A model generated the notes under the pieces. The model ran no database searches, was not told the origin of the DNA, and worked only from the letters and a program-made list of their open reading frames with translations. From Desulfobulbaceae bacterium (GTDB taxonomy: Bacteria; Desulfobacterota; Desulfobulbia; Desulfobulbales; Desulfobulbaceae): a stretch of DNA of 53,727 nucleotides. The position numbers were made by a program, and so were the translations under genes. This document shows, piece by piece, positions 1 through 8,915 of this stretch (the first letter of the stretch is position 1; each line of letters begins with the position of its first letter). The DNA is taken from contig DNUE01000063.1 of the NCBI GenBank assembly GCA_003508005.1, forward strand, positions 61,752-115,478, in the 5' to 3' direction.

Positions 1-1136
1 CCGAGCGAGGTCTTGCCCACGCCGGGGGGGCCGACAAAGCAGAGGATCGGCCCGTGCACGTCCTGCTTGAGCTTGCGCACCGCCAGAAACTCGATGATCC
101 GCTTCTTGATCTTCTTCAGGCCGTAGTGATCATGATCCAGGTCCTGCTGCGCCCGGTCCAGGTCCAGGGTATCGGTGCTGGAGACGGTCCACGGCAGGTC
201 GAGGATCCAGTCCACGTAGTTCCGGGACACCGTATACTCGGGCGACGAGGGGGGGATGCGCTCCAGGCGGTCCAGCTCCTTGTCCACCGCCTTGCGCGCC
301 TCGGGGCTCAGGCCGGTTTCCTCGACCCTTTTTCGCAGCTCGTTGATTTCGATCTTGTCATCCTCGTCCTCGCCCAGTTCCTTGCGGATCGCCTTCATCT
401 GCTGGCGAAGGTAGAATTCCCTCTGCTTCGCGTCCATGTCCTTTTTGAACGACTCCTGCAGCTTCTGGCTCATCTCCGCCGTTTCCACCCGCTTGTTCAA
501 CTCCCTGGCCGTTGCGTGGAGCAGCTTTTCCAGGGGGCGGATCTCCAGCATCTTCTGCTCCTCCTCAACCTTCAGGTTGAGCTGGGAAATGACCATGTAG
601 GCCGCATGGAAATGACTGGCAAGGGAACTGACGGTGGTGGCCATCTCCGGAGGCAGCTGGGTCAGCTTCACCAGGTTCTGGAACTGGTTGCGAATGTTGA
701 GCAGCAGCGCGTCAATTTTCTGGTCCTCGGCCATCTCCATGGGCACCTCGTCCACCCTGGCCCGGATGTAGGGCTCCCGCTGGGTGATCTCGGCGATCTG
801 GATCTTTTTCAGGCCGCTGACCATGACCTGATAGAAGCCCTCGTCCATCTTGGTCATCTTGTGGATGAAGCCGACCACCCCGATCCGGTACAGCTCGGGT
901 TCGCCGCCTTCCTGGTCCTGCTCGGACTTGTCCTTCTTAGAGGCAACCAGGCCGATCATCCGGTCGGCCAGCAGCGCCTCGTCAATGAGCTGCTTGGAGG
1001 AGTCGCTGGCCACCTGCAGGGGAAAGCCCATGCCGGGGAAAAAAACAAACCCGTGCAGGGGCAGGATGGGCAGACTCTCCGGGATGGGGAGGGTCAACGG
1101 ATCGATCCGTTTTTCCTGCTTTTTTTCCTGGTCCAT
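1..1136 (-). CDS. lon: Lon protease, N-terminal part (cut by left edge)
   Basis: ATP-dependent serine protease that degrades misfolded and regulatory proteins in the cytoplasm. About 378 codons are present. The start reads MDQEKKQEK, followed by the beta-rich Lon substrate-binding domain (PILPLHGFVFFPGM near residue 30) and a helical linker. The sequence leaves the window just after the Walker A motif GPPGVGKTS, so the rest of the AAA domain and the Ser/Lys protease domain lie outside. The start is the ATG at 1136-1134. It overlaps the hsp20 stop by one base (TAATG), and GAGGAA just upstream serves as ribosome-binding site, so translation is probably coupled to hsp20. Large open frames on the opposite strand here are GC-rich shadows. 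Confidence 0.93.
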   Translation of the reverse strand, partial: MDQEKKQEKRIDPLTLPIPESLPILPLHGFVFFPGMGFPLQVASDSSKQLIDEALLADRMIGLVASKKDKSEQDQEGGEPELYRIGVVGFIHKMTKMDEGFYQVMVSGLKKIQIAEITQREPYIRARVDEVPMEMAEDQKIDALLLNIRNQFQNLVKLTQLPPEMATTVSSLASHFHAAYMVISQLNLKVEEEQKMLEIRPLEKLLHATARELNKRVETAEMSQKLQESFKKDMDAKQREFYLRQQMKAIRKELGEDEDDKIEINELRKRVEETGLSPEARKAVDKELDRLERIPPSSPEYTVSRNYVDWILDLPWTVSSTDTLDLDRAQQDLDHDHYGLKKIKKRIIEFLAVRKLKQDVHGPILCFVGPPGVGKTSL

Positions 1137-1573
1137 TATTCCTCCCCGTCCGTAATGGCGATGTTGACCCTGCCCCTGGCCTGTCTCTTGGGCAGGGTAA
1201 TGCAGAGAATGCCGTTGGCGTAGCTCGAAGTGACGCCGTCGATATCAACGGCGCCGGGCAGATTGACGGTCCGGTCAAAGGGGCCGAGTTCGATTTCCAG
1301 CTGGTGCACGCAGGCGATGGCCTTGTGGGGAGGCAGATGCCTCCTGCCGTGGATCCGCACCTGGTGGCCGTCCACCACCACCGAAAAGGTCTCGGCATCG
1401 ACCCCGGCCAGCTCCGCGTAGATGCAATATTCCCCCTCGGACTCGTAGATGTCCATGGACGGCTGCAAGGCGCCGGACTCCATATTCAGCATCCGGGACA
1501 TGGACATGTTGCGCAGCATCCGCCCGGTGCGCTGCTGCATCTCTTCCATCTCTTTCAAAAGTTTACGGCTCAT
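1136..1573 (-). CDS. Hsp20 / alpha-crystallin small heat-shock protein
   Basis: ATP-independent holdase chaperone that binds unfolding proteins. The 145-residue protein has a short charged N-terminus (MSRKLLKEMEEM), an alpha-crystallin domain from about residue 50 (MDIYESEGEYCIYAELAGV) and a typical GILCITLPK strand near the end. The ATG at 1573 is assumed; a GTG nine bases upstream (1582) has a better-placed GGGAGG and may be the true start. It is immediately followed by lon with a one-base overlap, giving a chaperone-protease operon. A CTTGAA element that could be a sigma-32-like -35 lies at 1727-1732, but no matching -10 is clear. Confidence 0.9.
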   Translation of the reverse strand: MSRKLLKEMEEMQQRTGRMLRNMSMSRMLNMESGALQPSMDIYESEGEYCIYAELAGVDAETFSVVVDGHQVRIHGRRHLPPHKAIACVHQLEIELGPFDRTVNLPGAVDIDGVTSSYANGILCITLPKRQARGRVNIAITDGEE

Positions 1574-1654
1574 AGGATCCACAATGCCCTCCCCGGCTGC
1601 GGTAGAACACAGCCTTCCATTCCTGCGTTGCCGGCCGAAATGCCTCCCTGCCGC

Positions 1655-1691
1655 TGCCGGGACGGGCAGAGGCAATCCCTCCGTCCCGGCA
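1655..1691. promoter_or_regulatory. Perfect 11-bp inverted repeat upstream of hsp20
   Basis: TGCCGGGACGG at 1655-1665 pairs perfectly with CCGTCCCGGCA at 1681-1691 across a 15-nt loop. It lies in the 260-bp gap between the cysteine-cluster gene and hsp20, about 80 nt upstream of the hsp20 start. It is not a CIRCE element. It could be an RNA hairpin in the hsp20 leader or the end of the upstream transcript. No T-run follows on either strand, so a classical intrinsic terminator is unlikely. Confidence 0.45.
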
Positions 1692-1833
1692 GGCAAGTAT
1701 TGTTGTACACCGAATCGCAGCCTGTCTTCAAGCTGAATCAGCGGGACAGGGTTCTCCCAGGTCCTCCCGGGAGGTCCCGCAAAAGGGCAGCAGCAAGGGA
1801 GAAAAAAGAGGAAGCCGCGAAAAAATGGGATAG

Positions 1834-2502
1834 TTACTCGTCGCTGTACTGCAGGGTGATTCCGTCGGCGGTTTCCATGACGCGCACCCCCAGCGGCTGG
1901 AGCAGCTGAAAAAGCGGCCGGCCGAAATAAAAGAGTTCCAGGGGCAGGGAGAGTTGATGCTGGTCAATGGCAAAGGTACGCAACAGGAGATCTTTTTCGA
2001 CCATCCCCTTCAGTTCCGCCAGGATGCGGTTCCGCTGGCCTTCCTGGCCCAGTTGCGCCGCGATCTCGACCATGTCGGGCAGGGCGCACTGCTGGTCATG
2101 CAGGCGAATGAGGGGGAGCAGCGGATCGTTCTCGGGGATAAGGTCAAAACGGCTGAGCAGCTTCTTGCCGGCGAGCTGCCGTGCCTCCTCCGGATCCCAG
2201 CATTTCATGAGGCGGCAGACCTGCGGCCGTTGCTCGTAGATGGTGCAGGTCCGGGTGGCAGGATCGAGAAAACGGCAGCACCACTGCTGGTCCCGGCCCT
2301 GCAGTTTGATCAGCTCCACCTCGGTGGTCTCCGGCCTTCCCGAATCGAGTTGCACGACCATTTCCCCCCGGCGGATGGTGACCAGATCCCCAAGGCCGAT
2401 AATGCCCGAGGCCAGCAGCTCCCGGTCCTCGATATGAAGGGCAGGCCCCCCCTTTTCGCAGCAGGTGCCGCACTTGTCGCATTCTGTTTTCACGTTCTCC
2501 AT
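1834..2502 (-). CDS. YkgJ-family cysteine-cluster protein
   Basis: Putative metal (zinc or iron) binding protein of the YkgJ/CxxCxxCC family; the biochemical role of the family is not settled. The 222-residue protein has the N-terminal cluster C8, C11, C14, C15 and a second group around WCC, TCTIYEQRPQVCR, as expected for the family. The C-terminal 100 residues are helical and unrecognised. It stands alone: 48 bp separate it from the end of the histidine kinase gene upstream on the same strand, so the two could be co-transcribed. Confidence 0.8.
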   Translation of the reverse strand: MENVKTECDKCGTCCEKGGPALHIEDRELLASGIIGLGDLVTIRRGEMVVQLDSGRPETTEVELIKLQGRDQQWCCRFLDPATRTCTIYEQRPQVCRLMKCWDPEEARQLAGKKLLSRFDLIPENDPLLPLIRLHDQQCALPDMVEIAAQLGQEGQRNRILAELKGMVEKDLLLRTFAIDQHQLSLPLELFYFGRPLFQLLQPLGVRVMETADGITLQYSDE

Positions 2503-2550
2503 CCAAGCCGCTTCGAGCCAAAAAATGAATATGAGGCAATAATATGCATG

Positions 2551-4827
2551 TTACGCCGGTTTTCTGGTCAGCACTTCCTTGACCACCCTGCCCAGGTCTT
2601 CGAGCTTGTACGGCTTGGGCGCCACGCCGTCAAAGCCGTACTCACTGTAGTTGGCCATCACCGGGTCGGAGTAGTAGCCGCTGGAAACAATGACCCTGGC
2701 GGCAGGGTCCATTTCCTTGAGCTTGCGGACCGCATCCTTGCCGCCCATGCCTCCGGGCACAGTCAGGTCCATGATCACGACCTGGAAGGGACGGCCCTCG
2801 GCCCTGGCATCGCTGTACACCTTCAGCGCGGCAACGCCGTCCACGGCGGTCGCCACCTCATAGCCCAGGAACTCGAGGAGACTGGAAATCGCCTCCCTGA
2901 CAATATCCTCGTCGTCCATGACCAGGATCCTGCCGCTTCCCTCAATTGAAGCTATAATCCCCTCGGGCGCCGCAACGGAGCCCTGCTCGGAAGAAGCCGG
3001 CAGGTACACGACAAACGTCGTCTTCTTACCGACCTGCGAGGTGACCTGGATCTGGCCTTCGTGATTCTTGACGATCGAATAGGCGGTGCTCAGGCCCAGC
3101 CCGCCCCCCTTCTGCTTGCTGGAGAAGAAGGGATCAAAGATCCTGCTGAGCCGGTCCTCGGGAATGATGCTCCCCTCGTCCTGAACCGCTATCCTGATGT
3201 AGCGGCCCGGCGCCAGCAGCATGAGGTTTTCCTCCGCAACCTCCGCATTGTCCGCCGTGACCCGGCAGGTTCCCCCTTCCCGCATGACATTGGCGGCATG
3301 GGTCACCAGGCTGTCGATGACCTGGCCGACCTGGCCGGGATCGGCAAAGGCAGGCCACAGGTCGGGAGCGATTGCGCATTCGAGGCTGACCTTGGAGCCC
3401 TGGACAACGGACTGGGCTTCTTCCTCGATGATCTTCTCCAGGGCCACGGTTCTCCTTTCCGGTTCCCCGCCCCTGGCAAAGGCCGTCAGCTGCTGGGTAA
3501 GCGCCCGGGCGCGGTTGATCGCGTCCTCGGTCGCATGCAGACGCTTCATCATCCTTTCATCGTCGCTGGCCTCGATCTGGGCAAGGGAAACATTGCCCAG
3601 GATTGCGGTCAGCTGATTGTTGAAATCGTGGGCAATGCCCCCGGCAAGCTGCGTCGCGACCTTATGCCGATCAGCTTTCTGCAGTTCCTCGTCGATGCGC
3701 AGCCTCCGGGTGATGTCGCGGAAGAGGCAGTGCACGATCTTGCGACCGTTGCTGCCGAGGATGGCCGCGCTGATCTCCACCGGCACCAGGCGGCCGCTGG
3801 CGTGCACGACCGTCAGCGTCCTGCCGGCAGGCGGCGACTTGTAGTGCCTGGCGACAATTTTCCGGTACAGGGCGCCCTCGTCGTCCGGATGCAGGGCCAG
3901 GAGGTGCAGGCCGATGATATCCACCGCCTGGCGGCCGATCAGTTCCTGCCCCTTCCTGTTGACATAGGAAATGATCCCGGTTTCGGCGTCAGCGACAAAA
4001 ATGGCGTCACTCGCCTGCTCGACCAGGAGGCGGAACTTTTCCTCGGAAGCGAGCAGCCCCTGCTCCGCCGCCTGCACCCTTTGGAAATCATTCTTCATCT
4101 GCTGATTGGCCCTGGCGATATCCTCCGTCCGATGCGCAACCAGCTTTTCCGTCTCGTCGCGTTGCCTGGCCAAAGCCAGTTCCGCCTGCTCCCTGGCGGC
4201 CATGCTCCCGGACAGCTTGCCGAGGCTCGCCAGAAGGGCGGCGAGCAGGACAAGGGAGACGCCGTAGATAAGTATGGAGGCACGGTGGACAAGGTCGGCA
4301 AGAAGACCCTTCAGGGAGGTGATGTCGTAATAGATCTCAAACGCCCCGGCCACTCCGTCCCGGGCGCGGATCGGGACATAGGTCTCAATGAGGTCCTTGT
4401 TCGCGGCGCGGCCTTCCAGGGTCCTGCTGTCTTTGCTGACCATCTTGCTGAAATTCTTCCCCCGCAGGACGACGGTATGGAAATACTCGCTGTCGTTTCT
4501 GCTGCCGATTTCATCCTGGGAAGTGGAAAAGAGGACCTCCCCCTCATCCGAAAAGACCTTCACCTTTTCCAGGGCAAAACTTTCCGACAATTTCGCGATT
4601 TCATCCCGCAGATCAGGGGTGATGTCCCCCGGGCGGAGACTGTCCCCGGAAGGAACAGTGATATAGGTGGCAAGATGGCCGGCCACCATCCGCGCCTGGT
4701 GCTCGGCATTGCTGACAAGCAGGTTGTCAATGGCGGGATAGAGAGAGGTGAAGGTGAAGACCGGCAGAATCAGGGCCGCAACACAGGAGGGGACCAGCAG
4801 ATATAGGAGGACTTTATATCGCGACAT
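2551..4827 (-). CDS. Membrane hybrid histidine kinase with PAS and receiver domains
   Basis: Two-component sensor kinase of 758 residues. Visible order: transmembrane helix at about 6-28, periplasmic sensor segment to about 180, second membrane helix at about 183-203, coiled coil, PAS domain from about 261, dimerisation/phosphoacceptor box GGIAHDFNNQ with His400, ATP-binding domain to about 610, and a receiver domain with phosphoacceptor Asp687. Two ATP-site motifs look degenerate: the usual NAxxAM of the N-box reads HAANVM, and the usual DxGxG reads DEGSI. The KGGGLGLS box is intact. Start chosen at ATG 4827 (MSRYKVLLYLL) because the membrane helix follows directly; an in-frame upstream extension to 4920 has no support. 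No cognate regulator gene is adjacent, so the partner is unknown. Confidence 0.88.
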   Translation of the reverse strand: MSRYKVLLYLLVPSCVAALILPVFTFTSLYPAIDNLLVSNAEHQARMVAGHLATYITVPSGDSLRPGDITPDLRDEIAKLSESFALEKVKVFSDEGEVLFSTSQDEIGSRNDSEYFHTVVLRGKNFSKMVSKDSRTLEGRAANKDLIETYVPIRARDGVAGAFEIYYDITSLKGLLADLVHRASILIYGVSLVLLAALLASLGKLSGSMAAREQAELALARQRDETEKLVAHRTEDIARANQQMKNDFQRVQAAEQGLLASEEKFRLLVEQASDAIFVADAETGIISYVNRKGQELIGRQAVDIIGLHLLALHPDDEGALYRKIVARHYKSPPAGRTLTVVHASGRLVPVEISAAILGSNGRKIVHCLFRDITRRLRIDEELQKADRHKVATQLAGGIAHDFNNQLTAILGNVSLAQIEASDDERMMKRLHATEDAINRARALTQQLTAFARGGEPERRTVALEKIIEEEAQSVVQGSKVSLECAIAPDLWPAFADPGQVGQVIDSLVTHAANVMREGGTCRVTADNAEVAEENLMLLAPGRYIRIAVQDEGSIIPEDRLSRIFDPFFSSKQKGGGLGLSTAYSIVKNHEGQIQVTSQVGKKTTFVVYLPASSEQGSVAAPEGIIASIEGSGRILVMDDEDIVREAISSLLEFLGYEVATAVDGVAALKVYSDARAEGRPFQVVIMDLTVPGGMGGKDAVRKLKEMDPAARVIVSSGYYSDPVMANYSEYGFDGVAPKPYKLEDLGRVVKEVLTRKPA

Positions 4828-4913
4828 CAATACCTGGCCTGATCCAGGGACAATCCTACATTGGCGGAAAAGCTCTTCCCGGGGAAAATGACTTTTTGAT
4901 ATTCCTATGATTA

Positions 4914-4964
4914 TTGACACGAACAGGGATGATTGTCAAAATATTTGCCTGGTTTCCAGGCAAA
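4914..4964. promoter_or_regulatory. Hairpin region between the kinase and mrp genes
   Basis: The 272-bp divergent gap between the kinase and mrp contains a perfect 9-bp stem (TTTGCCTGG 4944-4952 with CCAGGCAAA 4956-4964, loop TTT). It also contains a TTGACA/TGTCAA pair (4914-4919 and 4934-4939). TTGACA could be a plus-strand -35, but the -10 17 bp downstream (CAAAAT) is weak. A second possible -10 (TATACG) lies near 5046. Which gene the hairpin serves is not clear. Confidence 0.3.
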
Positions 4965-5099
4965 AATATGCAGACTGACGCGCCGGCTTGCGCCCGGGAC
5001 GGTTCAGTTTGTTTATCATTGCTTTTCAGAACAGCGGAATTAGTGTATACGAAAATAATCAATTCATTCAACCCCACTTTATTCCATACAGGAGAGATC

Positions 5100-6074
5100 A
5101 TGGACAATTCGTGCAAATCATGCAGTTCTGAGCAAAAATCTTCCTGCGGATCGGAGCAGAAACATTCCTTCAGCTCCGCCGGCGCCGATGCCGCTATGGC
5201 GCAGCAGGAAATCGCGATCACCAGGTCGCTCTCCAAGATCAGGAACAAGATCCTGGTCATGAGCGGCAAGGGCGGAGTCGGCAAATCGACCGTTTCCGTC
5301 AACCTGGCCCTTGGACTCTCCCAGCGGGGCTACCGGGTGGGCCTGATGGACGTGGACCTGCACGGCCCGGATATCTGCCGGATGCTGAACCTCACCGGTT
5401 CCCTGCAGCCGCCCAAGAATCCCACAGACCTGGTCCCCACCCTGCAGTACAACGACAACCTGAAGGTGGTTTCCCTGGAATACATGATGAAAAACCGCGA
5501 CGACGCGATCATCTGGCGCGGACCCCTGAAGATCCAGGCCATCCGCCAGTTTGTCGCCGACATGGACTGGGGCGAACTGGACTACCTGGTGGTGGACGCC
5601 CCGCCGGGCACCGGCGACGAGCCCCTGTCCGTGGCCCAGACCATCACCAACGTGCAGGCCCTGGTGGTCACCACCCCGCAGTCGCTGGCCCTTGCCGATG
5701 TCCGCAAGTCTCTCAACTTCTGCAAGGCGGTGAAGATGCCGATTATCGGGGTGGTGGAAAACATGTCGGGCTTTATCTGCCCCCACTGCGGACAGGAGGT
5801 CGACATCTTCAGCACCGGCGGCGGCGAAAAGATCGCCCGGGAGTTTGACGTGCCTTTCCTGGGCCGTGTGCCCATGGATCCCCGGATAGTGGTCGCCGGC
5901 GATACCGGCAACCCCAATCTCGCCGCCGGCGGCGATACTCCGGCCAGCAATGCGTTCAAAGGGGTTGTCGATGCGGTGATTCAGCGCCTGCCTGCGGACA
6001 AGTCCGCCGGCCTGAATACGTTCACCCCCTTGAACGCGGGCTGCGATCCCAATAAATGCGGCTGCAAGAGCTGA
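5100..6074 (+). CDS. mrp: Mrp/NBP35-family iron-sulfur carrier ATPase
   Basis: P-loop ATPase that binds and delivers [4Fe-4S] clusters to target proteins in the cytoplasm. The 324-residue protein has the deviant Walker A motif KGGVGKST at 57-64, a switch DVDLHGPD, and the paired-cysteine motif CPHCG in the C-terminal half that bridges the cluster in dimers. Both ends are cysteine-rich (CKSCSSEQKSSC at the start, GCDPNKCGCKS at the end), resembling NBP35-type proteins. The start at ATG 5100 is supported by AGGAGA five bases upstream. The MBL-fold hydrolase follows 54 bp downstream on the same strand. Confidence 0.92.
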   Translation: MDNSCKSCSSEQKSSCGSEQKHSFSSAGADAAMAQQEIAITRSLSKIRNKILVMSGKGGVGKSTVSVNLALGLSQRGYRVGLMDVDLHGPDICRMLNLTGSLQPPKNPTDLVPTLQYNDNLKVVSLEYMMKNRDDAIIWRGPLKIQAIRQFVADMDWGELDYLVVDAPPGTGDEPLSVAQTITNVQALVVTTPQSLALADVRKSLNFCKAVKMPIIGVVENMSGFICPHCGQEVDIFSTGGGEKIAREFDVPFLGRVPMDPRIVVAGDTGNPNLAAGGDTPASNAFKGVVDAVIQRLPADKSAGLNTFTPLNAGCDPNKCGCKS

Positions 6075-6128
6075 CCGGGGCAATGATCCTCCAGCTTGCC
6101 GACAACCCGACCGCCGGAAACTGATCCC

Positions 6129-6773
6129 ATGCACATCCAGCAGATGACCGTCGGCATGCTGCAGGTCTGCAGCTACATCGTAAACTGCGAGGAGACCGGG
6201 GAGGCGGTGGTCATCGACCCCGGCGGCGAGGACGACCGGATCATCGACTACTGCGAAAGCAGCAGGCTGAAGGTCCGGTACCTGATCGCCACCCACGGTC
6301 ATCCTGACCATGTCTGCGGCAACGGCGGGCTGCAGAAGGCCTTTTCCGCGAAAATCGTGATGCATGCCGCCGACGCGGATTTTTTCTGGCAGCCGCAGAC
6401 CCGGGAATACTTTTCCATGCTCGGCCTGCCGGAGTCGCCCGAGCCTGACCTGCTGGTCAATGACGGCGACTTCATCGCCTTCGGCCGGGAACGGCTCGAG
6501 GTCATCCATACCCCCGGCCACAGCCCTGGCGGCATCAGTCTCTACAGCGCGCCCCACTGCTTTACCGGCGACACCCTGTTTGCCGGCGGCGTCGGCCGGA
6601 CCGATTTTCCCGGCGGCTCAAGCCGGGACCTGCTGCAGTCGATCCGCACCAGGCTGCTGACCCTGCCGCCGGAGACCATCGTCTGGCCCGGCCACGGCTA
6701 CGGCGGTCTGCAGTCGACCATCGGCGAGGAAGCCAGGGGAAATCCCTTTCTGGGGGGAAGGGCCATAGGCTGA
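6129..6773 (+). CDS. Metallo-beta-lactamase-fold hydrolase (glyoxalase II-like)
   Basis: Predicted zinc- or iron-dependent hydrolase, most like hydroxyacylglutathione hydrolase-type proteins; the substrate cannot be told from sequence. The 214-residue protein has THGHPDH at 55-61, HTPGHS with His131, TGDTLFAGGVGRTD with Asp148, and PGHG with His189, the full set of metal ligands. The start is ATG 6129; GGAA lies about nine bases upstream. The stop codon falls inside the first unit of the CTGAAGG-type repeats that fill the gap before selB. It is probably in one transcription unit with mrp. Confidence 0.87.
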   Translation: MHIQQMTVGMLQVCSYIVNCEETGEAVVIDPGGEDDRIIDYCESSRLKVRYLIATHGHPDHVCGNGGLQKAFSAKIVMHAADADFFWQPQTREYFSMLGLPESPEPDLLVNDGDFIAFGRERLEVIHTPGHSPGGISLYSAPHCFTGDTLFAGGVGRTDFPGGSSRDLLQSIRTRLLTLPPETIVWPGHGYGGLQSTIGEEARGNPFLGGRAIG

Positions 6774-6974
6774 AGGGGTTTAGGCTGAAGTGGTTTGGGC
6801 TGAAGGGGTTTAGCTGTTTAGGGGCGAGTGGATTGAAATGAATCAATTTGGAAGTATCATAAATATTCCCAATACTGTTGCTGGACAGTACCTGACAGCC
6901 TTCAGCCTGACAGTCTTCAGCCTGACAGTGACAGCCTTCAGCCTAAGAGCCTTCAGCCTAACAGCCTAATAGCC
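6766..6974. repeat. Inverted clusters of GGCTGAAG / CTTCAGCC short repeats
   Basis: Between the MBL hydrolase and selB, three GGCTGAAG units lie at 6766-6823 and at least four CTTCAGCC units, the exact reverse complement, lie at 6896-6960. Together they could fold into a long imperfect stem of about 200 nt. The same CTTCAGCC unit recurs at 14319, 17538, 18481-18503 and 18572-18597 beside copies of the 24-bp repeat. It is therefore a dispersed low-complexity family rather than a local accident. No ORF of note lies here. Confidence 0.75.
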
Positions 6975-6988
6975 TTTGCGGAGCAAGC

Positions 6989-8914
6989 ATGCGTGAACTG
7001 ATTCTCGGCACCGCCGGCCATGTCGACCACGGCAAGACCAGCCTGATCAAGGCCCTGACCGGCATCGACACCGACCGGCTCAAGGAGGAAAAGGAACGGG
7101 GCATTACCATCGAGCTGGGCTTCGCCTATCTCGATCTCCCCTGCGGCCACCGCCTGGGCATCGTCGACGTGCCGGGCCACGAGAAGTTTGTCCGCAACAT
7201 GGTCGCCGGCGCCTCCGGCATGGACCTGGTGGCCTTCATCATCGCCGCGGACGAGGGGATCATGCCCCAGACCAGGGAGCATTTCGAGATCTGCCAGTTG
7301 CTGGGCATCAGGGACGGCCTCATCGTCCTGACCAAGAAGGACATGGTCAGCGAGGAGTGGCTGGAGATGGTGCAGGACGATGTGCACGAATTCTTCAAGG
7401 GCTCCTTCCTGGCGGATGCGCCGATCGTCGCGGTCTCCTCGGTCACCGGCGAGGGGGTGGACCAGGTGCGCGCCATCCTGGACGAAAAAATCCGGGCAAC
7501 CGTCTTCCATGAAGAGCACGGGCCGTTCCGGCTGGCCGTGGACCGGGTCTTCACCATGAAGGGCTTCGGCACCGTGATCACCGGCTCCTCCATGAACGGC
7601 CGGATCGCGGTGGGCGAGGAGATGGAGTTCTACCCGGCCGGGGTCATCGCCAAGGTCCGCGGCATACAGGTGCACAGCAAGGATGTGGACATGGTGGAAG
7701 CCGGCCACCGCACCGCCATCAATCTCCAGGGCATCGACAAGGAGCAGGTCAACCGGGGGGACATGGCCGCCACCCCGGACAGCCTGGTGAACTCCACCCT
7801 CCTGGACGCCGACTTCCACTACCTCGCCTCCAACCCCGCAAAGCTGAAGAACCGGAGCCAGGTGCGGGTCCATGTCGGCACCCGGGAGATACCCGGCCGC
7901 CTGGTCTTTCTGGAGACCGACGAGGTGCAGCCGGGCGAGGATGCGGCCGTCCATCTGCTCCTGCTGGAACCGGTCGCGGTATGGCCGGGCGACCGCTACG
8001 TGGTCCGCAGCTACTCGCCGGTGCGCACCATCGGCGGCGGCACCATCCTGAACAACGCCCCGCCCAAACGCAAGCGGTCTACGTCCCAGGACCGGGAACA
8101 CAACCGCCAGGTCTTCGCCGTCTACAAGGAAGGCACCGACCAGGAGCGGCTGCTGCTGTTCCTCCGCGAGGCGGGCCAGGCGGGCCTGACCCAGAAGCAG
8201 CTGGCCACCCGCCTGGGCGTCTTCGGCAACCGGCTGAAGAAGCTCCTGCAGCTCCCGGTATCCTCCGGGCTGATTGTGGTGGTGGACTCGGAGCGGCAGC
8301 GGCTGGTGGCGGCCCCGGTGGTGGAGGAACTGAGCAAAGCGATCCATGCCGTGCTCGCCCGCTATCACCAGGACAACCCCCTGAAGACCGGGCTGGCCCG
8401 GGAAGAGCTGCGCTCGGGCTTCAAGCCGCCGGTAGACGCCAAGCTGTTCCAGCACACCCTGGACTCCCTGCTCAGGAAAAAGGAAATCGTCCAGGAGCAG
8501 GCCGAGGTGCGGCTGCCCGGCTTTGCCGTGACCCTGCAGGTGGACGAGCAGGAGCTGCAGAACAAGATCCTCGGCCTCTACCGGCAGGGCGGCCAGACGC
8601 CGCCGATCCTCAGCGAGGTCATGGCCAATCTGCGCGACTTCCCGGAAAAGCAGGTCAACCAGGTCTTCTCCCTGCTGCTCCAGGACAAGAAGCTGGTGAA
8701 GGTCTCGGAGTCCCTCTATTTTGAGCCGCAGAGCCTGGAGCGGCTCGCCGCGAAACTGACCGCCTTCATCCAGGAAAAAGGCGAGATCGACGCCCCCGGC
8801 TTCAAGGACCTCACCGGTCTGACCCGCAAATTCTCCATCCCCATCCTCGAATACTTCGACCGGATCAAGCTGACCATCCGCGTCGGCGACAAGCGCGTCC
8901 TCCGCAAAGGATAA
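6989..8914 (+). CDS. selB: Selenocysteine-specific elongation factor SelB
   Basis: GTPase that carries selenocysteyl-tRNA(Sec) to the ribosome at UGA codons marked by a SECIS hairpin. The 641-residue protein has the GTP-binding motifs GHVDHGKT (10-17), RGITI (38-42), DVPGHE (60-65) and TKKD (115-118). These are followed by two beta-barrel domains, and the C-terminal third contains the winged-helix repeats that bind SECIS RNA. Length matches the family (about 610-640). The start ATG 6989 has GGAG six bases upstream. No selA, selC or selenoprotein gene is in the window. Its stop codon is one base left of repeat copy 1, which marks the change from core genome to the cassette region. Confidence 0.96.
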   Translation: MRELILGTAGHVDHGKTSLIKALTGIDTDRLKEEKERGITIELGFAYLDLPCGHRLGIVDVPGHEKFVRNMVAGASGMDLVAFIIAADEGIMPQTREHFEICQLLGIRDGLIVLTKKDMVSEEWLEMVQDDVHEFFKGSFLADAPIVAVSSVTGEGVDQVRAILDEKIRATVFHEEHGPFRLAVDRVFTMKGFGTVITGSSMNGRIAVGEEMEFYPAGVIAKVRGIQVHSKDVDMVEAGHRTAINLQGIDKEQVNRGDMAATPDSLVNSTLLDADFHYLASNPAKLKNRSQVRVHVGTREIPGRLVFLETDEVQPGEDAAVHLLLLEPVAVWPGDRYVVRSYSPVRTIGGGTILNNAPPKRKRSTSQDREHNRQVFAVYKEGTDQERLLLFLREAGQAGLTQKQLATRLGVFGNRLKKLLQLPVSSGLIVVVDSERQRLVAAPVVEELSKAIHAVLARYHQDNPLKTGLAREELRSGFKPPVDAKLFQHTLDSLLRKKEIVQEQAEVRLPGFAVTLQVDEQELQNKILGLYRQGGQTPPILSEVMANLRDFPEKQVNQVFSLLLQDKKLVKVSESLYFEPQSLERLAAKLTAFIQEKGEIDAPGFKDLTGLTRKFSIPILEYFDRIKLTIRVGDKRVLRKG

Positions 8915-8915
8915 T

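Noticed and set aside
54..1223. 389-codon plus-strand frame
   Set aside because: Lies antisense to lon and hsp20, has repetitive Leu/His/Val composition typical of GC-rich shadows, and matches no family.
3061..4806. 581-codon plus-strand frame
   Set aside because: Antisense to the histidine kinase, whose domains are unmistakable.
5118..6557. 479-codon minus-strand frame over mrp and the MBL hydrolase
   Set aside because: Shadow of two well-supported genes; no recognisable domain.
6774..6988. selC tRNA or SECIS element near selB
   Set aside because: No cloverleaf or 3' CCA-type end is visible; the gap is filled by CTTCAGCC-type repeats.
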